The position numbers and the translations under genes were made by a program. A stretch of 64,000 nucleotides of DNA from the NCBI RefSeq assembly GCF_040581485.1, contig NC_090134.1, forward strand, positions 3,596,001-3,660,000, given 5' to 3'. Source of the DNA: Linepithema humile. Lineage: Eukaryota > Arthropoda > Insecta > Hymenoptera > Formicidae. Shown piece after piece: positions 1-11,059 of this stretch (position 1 is the first letter of the stretch; every line of letters starts with the position of its first letter). The notes beneath the pieces are model-generated. The model searched no databases, was not told where the DNA came from, and was given only the letters and a program-made list of their open reading frames with translations.

Positions 1-3000
1 GCGATCGATTGTATCCGATCGATAATGCGACTTGTCCGCGAGGGAGCCTCGGCAGAGGCACGCTCGCCGATGCTCGAGTATGAGCGCATCGAACGCGACT
101 CTTGTTCGTTAGAACGACCCGAATATTCCGACTGCGGTGACGCCGGTGATCTCGTATAGCTGCCAGAAGCGTAGATCTGACGTGTACGAGAGGTAAACGG
201 AATTTTTAGGCTTCGGTAATTGCGCGCTGTACACAATTAAGGTTAATTCGACGTGTGGCGTTCCCAGAACATCGTATCGACGTTGATTATCTGATTCGAG
301 TCCAGACCTATTGATAGTCCGTTTCGCTGAAGTCGGTTAACTTTAATTGTAATCTTACGGATGCCGTGGACTTTACCAGATTATAAACTGCGATTAGGAT
401 TCTTATTGCAACGTTAATACAATATAAAATATAAAAATTTCTACAACGACGGCATAACTAATTACCATGCATATTAAGTTCCATATCGCGTAATCGCACG
501 ATTTCTCATTGCGATAGGCATATATTAATCATCTTTAATTTTTTAGTTTTAATCGTTACAAGGCGCTAGGAATCTACAAGAATGCAGGAAATGATTAAAG
601 ATAATTTTCAAAGAATGCATTTAAAAATTATATTAAATCAAACATTAATGTAACTTATCTAATTCAAAGAATGTGGAATTTATTGTAAATCTTAAAAAAT
701 AAAGAACATTTGAATTCCTATATTTTTAAATAATAATGAAGACCAAATTTCATTCATGTAATTGCTAACAGGGTCAAGAATAACTCGATCGCGATTCTAT
801 ATTAGCTCCACGTTTGATTCCTCAGATATGCTGTGCTCTACATACGCGACATAATTCTCGCGCGCAGCGCTTAAAAGCGCGTCGTTTACGCGCACGCAGT
901 CAGCCGCTGTCGGTCGTCCGGAGGCGAGAGCTTCTGATGTCACCCGATAGATTTTATTTCGGTTACCTCATCGGTTTTGCGAATCAACGTCAGAATACGA
1001 TCCCTGATACGCGCGTTTTGCGCGCGGTACCTCGCTCTGGCGCATCTCCAACGAGAAGATATCGGAGCGACGGCAGAACGGGGTTATCGAAGAGCCACAT
1101 TCGCGTAATGCGATGCTGAATGAACGGTTCAATCACAATGGCATTCGAAAGAATCGAATTTCACGGAAGGCGCCTCAACCGCAGTCTCGTTGATTTATCG
1201 CCATCTCGTTTCTCGACGCGAGTGGGAAAACAAAATAACGATGTGACGGTCGGAGCAAACCTCGGGCTAAATTTAAAAAAGGAAAAGTCGGAAACATAGT
1301 TATCTAATGAATTGTATTTACAATTGTTATTATTTAAAAAATTTGCCGCATATTACTGGTAAATATCTAATTCTTATGAACGTTGTAGTTGAGTTTGGCG
1401 TAGCTTATTACGTCAATTTATAAAAAAATAACGCGGCATTAAAATTCTATGAAGCCACGCGCGCGATGGGATCTGAGGATGAAGAATCGCCGCGAAACAC
1501 GCCGTCACGAGTGGATGATGGAGCATCGGCTGCGCAATCCACCGGTCCGGACCACTTTCCCGACCGGCGCCGAAAATAAACGTACACGTCGACAGCGTAT
1601 TGGGATGCAAACCAAAATAAATCGGCGCTGCGTCTTGCGGGGTCTCGCACCGCACCGCAGATTTTTCGACGTCAGATTATTCGACGCGTCGGGTGTCCAC
1701 CGAGTGGCGGACAATCATAATTAATCCTCTTTTGTTTGGACGGGATCCACAACGTAAAGAGCCATAATGCATGACTTCATCTCATTAAACTCGAAGCGAC
1801 TGTGGTATAAATGCAGCGCTTGGATAAAAGATTACTTTTTTTTTTGCACAACATAAATATTCACAATCGCTGTTAGCCATGTGGAGCGCACTTCTAACTT
1901 GATCGATCGAATCGGCTATTATTAGTGGTTTTATGAATCGTTCGTGGACGATTGAGCCATTATTTTTAGCGTATAACAAGTAGCGTGCATATTAAAGAGA
2001 ATATACATTTCTTTTAATAATGTTAAGAATATATCTCCCTTTAGATTTCCAAACACTAATAAAATCCAATTAGTACAAGAGAAATCTAAAAGATAAATAA
2101 AACATACTAATATAAGAAAAAAAATGTAGATTGACCGTTATTACTACGCAAATTTTATTGATTTTAATTGCTAATTTATAATCTAGTTGTTTTACTGTGT
2201 TTCTGTCTGAAAAAAATTTTATTACAAAAATTAATCAATAAAATTTACGAGGCAATAAATATTTTTTAGTATCTAAATAATACTGAAACTAATTTTGAAG
2301 AAAAAAGTGAAGCATGTTATATTTAAAAATTTATTATTCTGATTTCTGAAACTGTTTCGTGATACTCTCTAAAATATTATCACAAGTGTAAATTTTATGT
2401 CTCGTTGTACATTGCGCAATTATTAAAGTATATATATCTCGATCATGTAGAACGGACGCGGAGATTACAGTCTCTTGCATAACATATATATTTGCTTGAC
2501 GTTGCCAAAAATCTCGAATGAAATATAGAACATTATTGCTGATTTATTATGCGATTTTAGTTGCTACAAAAGTTAGAAATTTACATGAAAAATAGCCAAG
2601 TAATTTATAGTTTTTTATCCTACACATATTAATGAAAATTATAAAAATATATGAGTATAAAAAAGCAGTAGGTATACAGAATAAATAAAAAATAGTAGCA
2701 TAAAAAATGAATATTAATTTGACGGCTACAAGTAGTGCTGTAGTTTTAAACCGTTGAAGCGTACAACCAGATTATTTCTTATCGAAAAGTGAGTTTGATT
2801 CGTTGGACAGAGGACCTTGATTCTGTCCGAAAAAGAGCAGGTTCGGAGCGGTACCTTCCTACATATGGATTCGCAGGTAATGGCTAATCGATGAGTCGTA
2901 AAAACAACGGCAAACACATCGAGATCTCTCAAGAGATTGATCGATGTGTAAATCCCGATCGAGCGAAAGAGCGCGGATCCACGACATCGTATCCTATCAG

Positions 3001-6000
3001 CCGTAGTGGCGCGGTTGCGACGGCGGCGGCAGAGGTGAAGGGGTTGAAATTAGTCGACCTCCTTGTCCGCGCTCGAAAGAGCCGGTTCTTCTGGAGGGAA
3101 ACGGAACAATGCCAATGCTATTTCGGTCGGTGATCGAACAACGGGCAGCGTGGCCACGGTCGGAGAAAAGCGTGCCACCGGATCTGAAAAGCCACGCAAC
3201 TCGTTTGCGAGCCGACCGAAATTAGACTAAGACGGCGGAACTTTGTCTAGTCTGCCGCCGGGATCATTCCCTCAGGACAGCGAACGAGTCCCACACCACC
3301 TGACGCGAGGTGTGCCTGCACCGAATCGACCGTGATCTCCTTTCGCACCACTCACAGCAACGTTAATACACTCCTCTTTCCGTCTTTCTCTTCGCTCCGT
3401 CGTTTCTTTTATCTTAACTTTAATATATGTTGATGGCGCACGACCCAAATTGTGCCGTATATTCTCGCGAACTCGTTTTTGTCCTTCATTTTTGTCACGA
3501 CGTATTTATTATCAGTCTGTTATATATAATTCGTTACCTTATTGGACACGATTCTCTGTGAAGAAACTCGAGAACTTTCTCAATCAAATGCATTTGATTC
3601 GCAAAACTCGTTAACTGAGCTATTTACGGAGTAAATTGGCTATTTGCTACGAGTGTGTAATTTAATTATAGGTACTTCAGAATAAAATAAGATACATTTA
3701 AAAAATAACATAATAATAATTAGGGCGCGGATGTTCGTGCACGATCCCGTGTCGCGCGCAGAGAACCGCTGCGTGCGAGTGAGTCGAGTACTCGCTGAGG
3801 TAGCATTTCTCGAGAAAACCCGATTGTCAATTCATCTGAATTCAATATATCTATCGTGTATAATGTGTATACTCGTCTCACTCGCACGCAGCGGTTCTCT
3901 GCGCGCGACACGGGATCGTGCACGAACATCCGCGCCCTAATAATAATATATGTTGAAATAAAATTTTATGAAAATCTAAGTTTATAAGAATTTTAAAAGA
4001 ATCTGAAATATACAACTTTCAGATGTCAGAGATTGAGCAACATAAATCGCTGAAAATGTTCGTCGAGCTCGAGACTATTTCTTTCGCTCAACGTGTCGAG
4101 AGTGATTAACAGTGAGAGACTCGACCTGGCTAACCCGACGAGGACGTAACTCTGGCAACCAGGAAGTGGTCAAGTGCAAAGACCTAGCTAGAATGTCTGG
4201 CGTTCGAGACGCGCAACCCCTCGCCGTCACGTGACGTTCTGTACTAGCAAGGCTTTCTAATTATTTTCGTTAGACGTTTCATTCATTTGTAGATTTGCAA
4301 AATGTTGGCCGCTTATATCGAAAGCACAACGTTATTTATACCATCCTACTCGAGCCGTAATAGTTTACTGTTGATGTATAAATAAATCTCAGTACTTAAA
4401 ATAAATTAAATGTCGAATCTGTAAATTATTCTAATTGCACGAGCGTAGCTTTCATGGAATCGAATTACAATGCAGTGAAGCGAGCTATAATTAACGTGAA
4501 CGAGTACGAGTATATAACATTTTCAACTGTTTAGGTTGGCATCGAGCTTGTAGTGAAGCTTGATCTTTGATGTCATCTAATGATTTGCTATTAAAAGCTG
4601 TAAGATAAAGACAATGAATCACATCTAAAAGCGAATCTAATCTTGCAAAATTGGCACTGCAAACGAAACAGCGGATCGGTGTATTTATTGCTTGTTGGCG
4701 TTGTTTCTGTTATATGTTCAGTTTACATGTTTAACTAACAATAAATTAGTGAACTTAAGAAATAATCACTCGATAAATCATTTTAAGCCTCTGCGATTTA
4801 TCTAAATATCTCTACAATGTGCGACTTTAATGTACTAATATGACTGATTTATGAAAAGTGAAAATAGTTTCAACAATATCTTGCGCATTGCGTTACTTAT
4901 GCAAATCGTTTATAGAATGGAAAGAAATTTATCACCGAACTAACACTGTTATAATTTTGATGTCAGCTAAATTTTGATGCTATATTTGTATGAAAATAAT
5001 CTATGCAATTAATGTGTGACAATTAAATTGTTATAATTGACGTGAGACACTTTTATCAATATGTTTTTAATCGAAAATCGAACGTTAACGATTTATTATG
5101 TATTAACATTTCCAGAAAGTCGTTCCTTCAAAGATATACATTAATTAAAGCTTGTAATAAATTAACTATATAAAAAAGTAAAACAATGTCGTTATTAAAA
5201 AACATTTACAGCTCAGAAAAACTGTCACAGATTTGTGTAGCAATTTTTGAGTGGTTACATGTCGCAAAAACGCTGCTCGCCCGAAATAGACAATGTGCCA
5301 AAAGTTTACGGTGACCCTATTACGGCACGTTACGTCATTGTTACGCTGTGCTTTCGTATAAAAGCTTTCGTATAAAAGCCTGCTACTTGCTTGTTTAAAG
5401 CTCAGAACATTCGCAAAGCCTCGACAAGACTCTTCAACCGTATCACGTATCTCTCCGCGCAAAAATCAACAAAACTTTGCTTACATCATACACACTCGAT
5501 GCGAACCATGTCGTAAATGTTTTGCAAATTGGTGGATTTAAATTTCGTCTTCTTTCGGGTGAATCAAGTATTTATTAGAATATGTTAATTTTCCACGATA
5601 ATTTAAATTGATTATTACTATATATATTCCATATATATTACTATATTATTACGTCGCATATTTTATCATAAATAAATACAGACACCGGGATTATTCTTAA
5701 TTTACATCGTCGCGACATTGTAAATATATTGTGTCGAGAATTGTTTTCGTGTGAATTGTCCTGTATTCTTCGGCGCATCGTAATTTCGCGAATGGCTCGC
5801 GCGGACACGAGTGGGAGAAGGAAATATGTGTGTTGTTTTGGGTTGTGTTTGCGTACTTTATTATCAGATAGATAGTATGTACAGACATAACTCGATTAGC
5901 GAATGGGTCATCTCACCGAGTCCTTACCATCCGCGTGACTTTTACGCGACGACATTTCTTTCCGATTGTTCGCAGTTGCGGACATCTTGGCAGCCGTACC

Positions 6001-8769
6001 CGTAAACACTTTTCCTTGCGCGATTATCGCGCAACCGTGTCTGACTACGCGCTGGCGCACTTCACTTACCGAAATTCGAAACCACCTTTCTCGAGTGACC
6101 GCAGGCCGTGGTTGTCACGAAGGATTTTGTATCAAGGATAGACGCGGTCACTTCTTTTTTTTATTCAAATTCCCTAATTGATCAACAAGAGAAGGCAATC
6201 GCTCAATTAAATTTTTTTTACGGATCAAAAGTATGAACTGCGATAGGGATATTACGTGGATTTATTCTCGCGCTTTCGTCGTCTTTCGTTCCCTTCCTGA
6301 AACTCTCTGACGGGGTCTAATAAAAGACCCGAACGGGTCAGTCTCTGGATAGAAACTCCCATCGTGGTGGGAGCTTCGACAAGGAATCAAAATAGATTAC
6401 TAACTGGCCAAGGAATTAAAGAGCGCGAGGTTTCCGGTTGGATTAAAACCAACTTGAAACGACACTTTGTGAAGTCACTGATGCTTGATATTTCATGAAC
6501 GCATTTGAAATCTCGAAGATTCAAAGAAAATGTGATATTTTTGTAAGCCACCGTTGCGTAACGTCGAATTATACGAGATTACACAAATTGTGTAATAAAT
6601 TCTAAGATAAATCAGTGTCCAGATTAGATTTATAATAATGTATCGCACATTTGCTAGCTTAAACGCTGTTATCAATTTTATTGATAGAGTTCCAGAGTTT
6701 CCTTTATCTCTGCAACCCCTTTCCCCTTCTCTTTATCTTTTTAGCAGACTCTTTGATCAAGCTGGAGCCGTCTTCGCAAACAAACAAAACAGTAAAGCAA
6801 CCACATAACGTTTTTTCGAACGATATAAATAAGTTTATGATGAACTAAGTGATGTGTTCTCTTCGGAATTAGTTTCTTTATAATGCTTATTCAAGATATG
6901 TATATATTATTATCGGTTTTATGGATGTAACATTTTGTGTAAATTATTGCAACGTGCCAAATGTGTTGAGAGATTCGGTAGATCGTAATGAAGAATTGAA
7001 AATCTTGGCGAACGGATCGGTGGTTCGCGTTGTCGTAACATAATTTGCATTGCGCAGTTCCGAAAGTGACGAATAACTATGATGTTACTATAATGTTTCT
7101 TCACTATCCTCCTCGATTTCTATTTTCGTTCATCTAAATAAAGCCGAAAGTGGCCCAGTTTCTGCGCAACAAGCGAAACAACAGTCTCGCGATCACGCGA
7201 CATTTATTATTATAGTTTATAAATTACAAAGATGGAAAAAGCTAACGGTTCGTATGTATGCATTTTATGCATTATTTCGTAATATACAACATGCTCACAC
7301 AAATTGCAATGAACGTTATATGTTAAAAAAAAATAGATTTTCCGAAATTTATGCAAAACGTATGTTTTTATTTTTGTATGTATATTCTCAATTTTCTTCT
7401 TTCTGAATAATACATTATATTATAAATACATATTTAAATACATGTCAGTCAGTCAGTTAGTCTTATGTGTATCTTCGTGCAATGCAAAGAAAGACGCGCG
7501 TCTCTATAAAGAATCAATTGAAGCTTACAGAAGCCCGTTCATTGAAAACCAAATTGCTGAGTCGCTTATATTATATTTAGGTCAATAGAGTTTCAGGTTT
7601 TGCAAAAGCAATGTCGATGTAATAAAACACTTGGCAAGATGATATAAAGTACCTTCGCGCGAGATACAGCCTTAGAGTCGCAGCAATGCCTTAAATAGAC
7701 AGAACGACTTCTTCGATATCTCGGTAAAGAATGCACTCAGACACAGATACCATCGGATTGAGCGAAATCAATTCTATGCAGTCTTTCAATTTTAAATTAT
7801 AATAGGTAACCAAAAGCAGTTCATGGCTTCTCGTTTTTACATTTTTATTTTTTATGTTTTTCTCTTTTATGTTATTCGCAGAATAACATGTTTTTTATGT
7901 TTCACCAAGCTTACATTTCGTGGATACTTGTACGAACCGCGAATGCCAGTTTCACGGACTACTGCTGCATGCAAAGAGATACATACACGTACAGTCGCCG
8001 GTAAGAGAGATGTCTGTGGATAAACTTACTGTTCACTGCGGTCTGACGATTACCTACCTCGACTACTTCGACGGTTTTTCTTCGTTAACGTTTAACGATA
8101 AATCTACTCTTAGCAGATAAGTAGTAGTACATAAGTAGATATTTTTAAATAAATATTTGTATCTTTGGTTTCTCATATGCATATTTCTCTTGTGCATATC
8201 TTATGAAGAAATTCATATAATTATTGAATAATTTTGTTTGTGAAGCTCGAACATATCGACTGAAACTGATGCAATTTTCAAGCATACCTTGTAAATTATT
8301 GATCTATTTTTATATAAAATATAAAATTGAATCAAGATTTGACGAGAGAGAGAGAATAGGTAAATAATATATCTCTCTTGACTATTATTGATTTTTTTTT
8401 CTTAAGAATCTTTTTTACAATATACTTTTTTAAAATAATTCTTTTATCAATCAAAGTTTTAATATTATATTTTTTTTACGAAAGTAAATTTAATTTTCTC
8501 AATCTTATTTAATTTATTCATATTTAACGGATTATCTCAGCTTTTTTTTAGAATATTTTTACTAACATTTTATTTCGTAACGAGATAAACACATTATCTC
8601 GCCAATAAAATTTCTTACTGCATAGTCAAAGTACCATAAACTCTCTACGCAAATTTTACGCAATCATGAGAAGATTGCTTCTCGGTTCAATTATAGTTAT
8701 CGTACTGTGCGTGTTGATTATACTGTTTCACATATAATGGAAAACGTTTTTGTAGATGCGTGTACTTAC
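1..8769 (-). other. Lmpt downstream intron
   Basis: This stretch follows the donor GAG|gtaagt at 8770 and so is intron of the Limpet gene on the minus strand. The next exon, carrying the rest of LIM2, should open with a conserved LIM2 continuation. I looked for a frame with the LIM cysteine/histidine spacing and found none, so the intron probably runs past base 1. The sequence is AT-rich with CpG-rich patches at about 0.85-1.1, 1.45-1.7 and 3.0-3.35 kb. Short open frames in those patches show no recognisable domain. The only structured element is the foldback MITE at 3721-3939. A GA-rich run lies at about 8343-8356. Confidence 0.6.
3721..3939. mobile_element. 219-bp foldback MITE (hAT-like or Tc1/mariner-like)
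   Basis: Two 63-bp arms (3721-3783 and 3877-3939) are perfect inverted copies. After one mismatch the pairing continues for 6 bp more (3785-3790 with 3870-3875). The ends read TAGGGCGCGG and its reverse complement. The same 8-bp sequence, ATAATAAT, lies directly outside both ends (3713-3720 and 3940-3947), as expected for a hAT target-site duplication. The flank is a TAA repeat, so a 2-bp TA duplication of Tc1/mariner type cannot be excluded. The arms are GC-rich in an AT-rich setting. The 79-bp interior encodes nothing, so the element is non-autonomous. Identical arms suggest a recent insertion or strong constraint on the hairpin. Confidence 0.8.
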
Positions 8770-8979
8770 CTCGTCACACGCAGCGCATCTGGGCTTGAGC
8801 TGTTCCGCGTAATGCCTCTCGCAGAAAAGCGTGTCGTCGTGCACGCAATAAGCGAGATCAATCAAGAGCTCTTTGCAGTCCGTGCATCTGAAACATGCCG
8901 GGTGAAAGAGTAGGCCCACTTTACTGGCTGACACAGCTAAGCTACCATATTTCAGGGACGATCCGCACACACCGCACTC
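8770..8979 (-). CDS. Lmpt: Limpet exon: LIM1 and start of LIM2
   Basis: Internal coding exon of 210 nt (70 codons, phase 0 on both sides). The acceptor is cttttgtcttccag|GAG and the donor GACGAG|gtaagt. It encodes a complete LIM1 zinc-binding module: CGVC, then 20 residues, then HPAC, FRC, TDC, 17 residues and CERH. This is followed by KPRCAACDE, whose two cysteines open LIM2. The boundary just after CDE is one I would expect for the Prickle/Testin/Limpet family. LIM modules bind protein partners, and members of this family act at actin structures, in muscle, or in the nucleus. The segment with DLAYCVHDD and CERHYAE looks closest to insect Limpet. A Testin or Prickle assignment is less likely. 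The remaining LIM modules are not in the window. Confidence 0.9.
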
Positions 8980-9249
8980 CTGGAAGACAAAAGCAAATGT
9001 TAGAAACTTCGATACTGCTAATAGATATTCGTTCGGTATTCAAAATTAATTTAAATTCTATATTTCATTAATTTATCATTTAATCAGAATTGCTACACAA
9101 AGTTCTAATAATGATTTGGATTAATCTTTTGTGTTCGTATGTTGATCGAAAGAATCTAATCTCGCGATTCAGCATCTTTGTATCAAATGTTTACATTATA
9201 TAATTGATTTTTTTTTATTTTTGCACTTGTTGCTAAAAGTTATACTTAC
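8980..9249 (-). other. Lmpt intron, 270 bp
   Basis: Short AT-rich intron bounded by CTC|gtaagt and ttccag|GAG. It contains nothing besides splice signals and homopolymer A/T runs. Confidence 0.9.
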
Positions 9250-9483
9250 GAGGCCTTTCTCGGAAACTTCTTGGACGCTACCAATGTCTAGAGCAATCTC
9301 ATTCCTGGCGGCCATGAAATCGTCTGCACTACTGGCGTCTTTGGGATCCAAATGACGACAGTAGGCCCTTGCTAGGTCCTGTTTAGGCAACTGTATCGCC
9401 AATTGACGATCTCTTTGTCGTTCGCCAGGTGTGCCCAGTCTTGGTACAGAGATCTCCGGTAGCATCGATAAATATTCTTCCAC
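9250..9483 (-). CDS. Lmpt: Limpet exon: second half of PET domain
   Basis: Internal coding exon of 234 nt (78 codons, phase 0 on both sides). The acceptor is gcttctcgcag|GTG and the donor GGCCTC|gtaagt. The translation runs from VEEYLSMLPE through a proline/glycine-rich PRLGTPGE turn to QLAIQLPKQD and YCRHLDP. These are the hallmarks of the PET-domain C-terminal half: a tyrosine plus LP motif, then G-x-x-G-E, then QLP followed by an acidic residue. It closes with FMAARNEIALDIG, the linker leading into LIM1, which I associate with Limpet-type proteins; Prickle has a different, arginine-rich linker. PET domains serve in intramolecular and partner binding. The exon joins in frame to the exon ending PWHK upstream and to the LIM1 exon downstream. 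Confidence 0.9.
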
Positions 9484-10884
9484 CTGCGAGAAGCAGTCAA
9501 TTAGCATTCCGTTTTAATGATGTCAGCTACAAAAATATTTATTCATGAATGTTAATAATGTTTCTGTTATATGCAAATGCCGATACCTAAACGAATAATT
9601 GATTATTCTTTTATAGATTTTGAGAACAAATATATTAACATCTCTTCCAATCTCTCATATTTTACATTCAATATAAAACAAAAATATATTATATTAATTT
9701 AGAATTAATAAATTTTTTTATTTCATAAGAATAGATTGTTTTTTTACAACAGAATTATTTTATATAAAATTGATTTAAATATATCAAAACATAAATATAT
9801 ATTTTGCAACAAAAAAACTTTAGAGTTTATTTTTTAAATATTTATGTGAGAGCTTGTGGATTTCGTAAAAATAAAAATATGCAAATTGACGTGCAAATTA
9901 AACAATGTTATAAAAGTGACAATAAAGATTATGAAAAATTATACAATACACAGAAAGTGACGATTCCAAATCTTACAAATGTACAAATATCTTCACGATG
10001 AAGATTCTGATTACAATGTATCGATATCCCTCGGAAAGTATCAGTACCATCGCAATTGTATTTTTCCAGCTTTTACATGAGAACCATGATTTTTTGTTTC
10101 GTTCGTATTTCTTGCGGTGAAAGGCGTGGAAACAAGCTTCGTGGTGAGGTATCAATATCCCGCACCGGCATCGAAAACATCATAAATGCATCACAGCACT
10201 GATCAACCGCGAGTGGCCCGAACTCGTAAAAAACACGAGAAGCGTCCATAATAAAGTACATCGTCGGTGATAAAGACCAGCTCTAGGCCGTAAAGCTTCA
10301 CGCCGAGACTTTTTGAAAAATATTGAAGGTTGGCAGCTTGCCAAGATTCTCATCGGTCGTCAAACGTCCCGCGCGTCCATTTCGCTATGCACATTCTGCT
10401 CCCGCCTTTCTTCCGCCCACAACAACACATTATTATCCTATTCGCTTCGCGATATAAACCGCAAATGATCGTTTAGGGAAACCACCCTATCCATTGCGCT
10501 TCGTGCACAAATTGCGATAGATGCATAAGCATTTTGTGACATCCAAAAACTGGAAAGCGACAACCACAGTTGTATCAAATTGCAAGATAAAAAATTGAAA
10601 ACTGAGGAATACTTTAAGAAATAAAGATGAATTTTGCAGAATATTGAAAAGAATTTTAAATGATGGCGCATCTAAAAATATATTTATAATTTGTTCACAT
10701 AAACATGATCTTAATTAAAAATATTTAATAGAAATAACAGATATCTATGTTTTGATGCAGTTCGTAAACCAAGTATGTAAGTAAAACATAGTGAATCGTT
10801 TATCTTTTAGTGCAAATCTATACACATAGCTCATACATTTATATGCGATATTCAACTTTAATAGAATGACAATAAAATATTTAC
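9484..10884 (-). other. Lmpt intron, 1.4 kb
   Basis: AT-rich intron between the two PET exons, bounded by AAG|gtaaat and ctcgcag|GTG. It contains one copy of a 38-bp repeat at 10801-10838, whose other copy lies at 12297-12334. There is no coding signal beyond short random frames. Confidence 0.85.
10801..10838. repeat. 38-bp dispersed repeat, copy 1
   Basis: It matches 12297-12334 at 36 of 38 positions and contains GCAAATCTATACACATAGCT. The two copies are in direct orientation and sit on either side of the PET exon at 11059-10885. The flanks do not match, so this is not the edge of a larger visible duplication. Confidence 0.7.
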
Positions 10885-11059
10885 CTTATGCCACGGAAGT
10901 CCAGGAGGTGCCCAAGCGAGACCCTTTTCTCTAGGATCCACGCCAATGGGCCCGCGGGACTCGTCGCCTTTGAGTCCCAAACGGGACCTGACGGACACCC
11001 ATTCCTCATGACAGACATCGTGATCCTCCCGCGGGCACTTGCAGCTCGCGCAGTTCTTT
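10885..11059 (-). CDS. Lmpt: Limpet exon: first half of PET domain
   Basis: Internal coding exon of 175 nt. It begins with one base completing a split codon (phase 2 upstream) and then has 58 codons. The acceptor is ttattttcttccag|A and the donor CATAAG|gtaaat. The translation opens with KNCASCKCPREDHDV, the cysteine-rich signature of the PET domain in Prickle, Testin and Limpet. It continues to WVSVRSRLGLKGD and LAWAPPGLPWHK; the APPG step is typical of PET. Because the exon starts inside a codon, upstream exons must end with two codon bases. Three candidates in this window do so: 40886, 24141 and 14353. Confidence 0.9.

Noticed and set aside
3720..3940. Two 69-codon frames on opposite strands with identical first 17 residues
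   Set aside because: They are the two arms of the palindromic MITE read from both ends, not genes.
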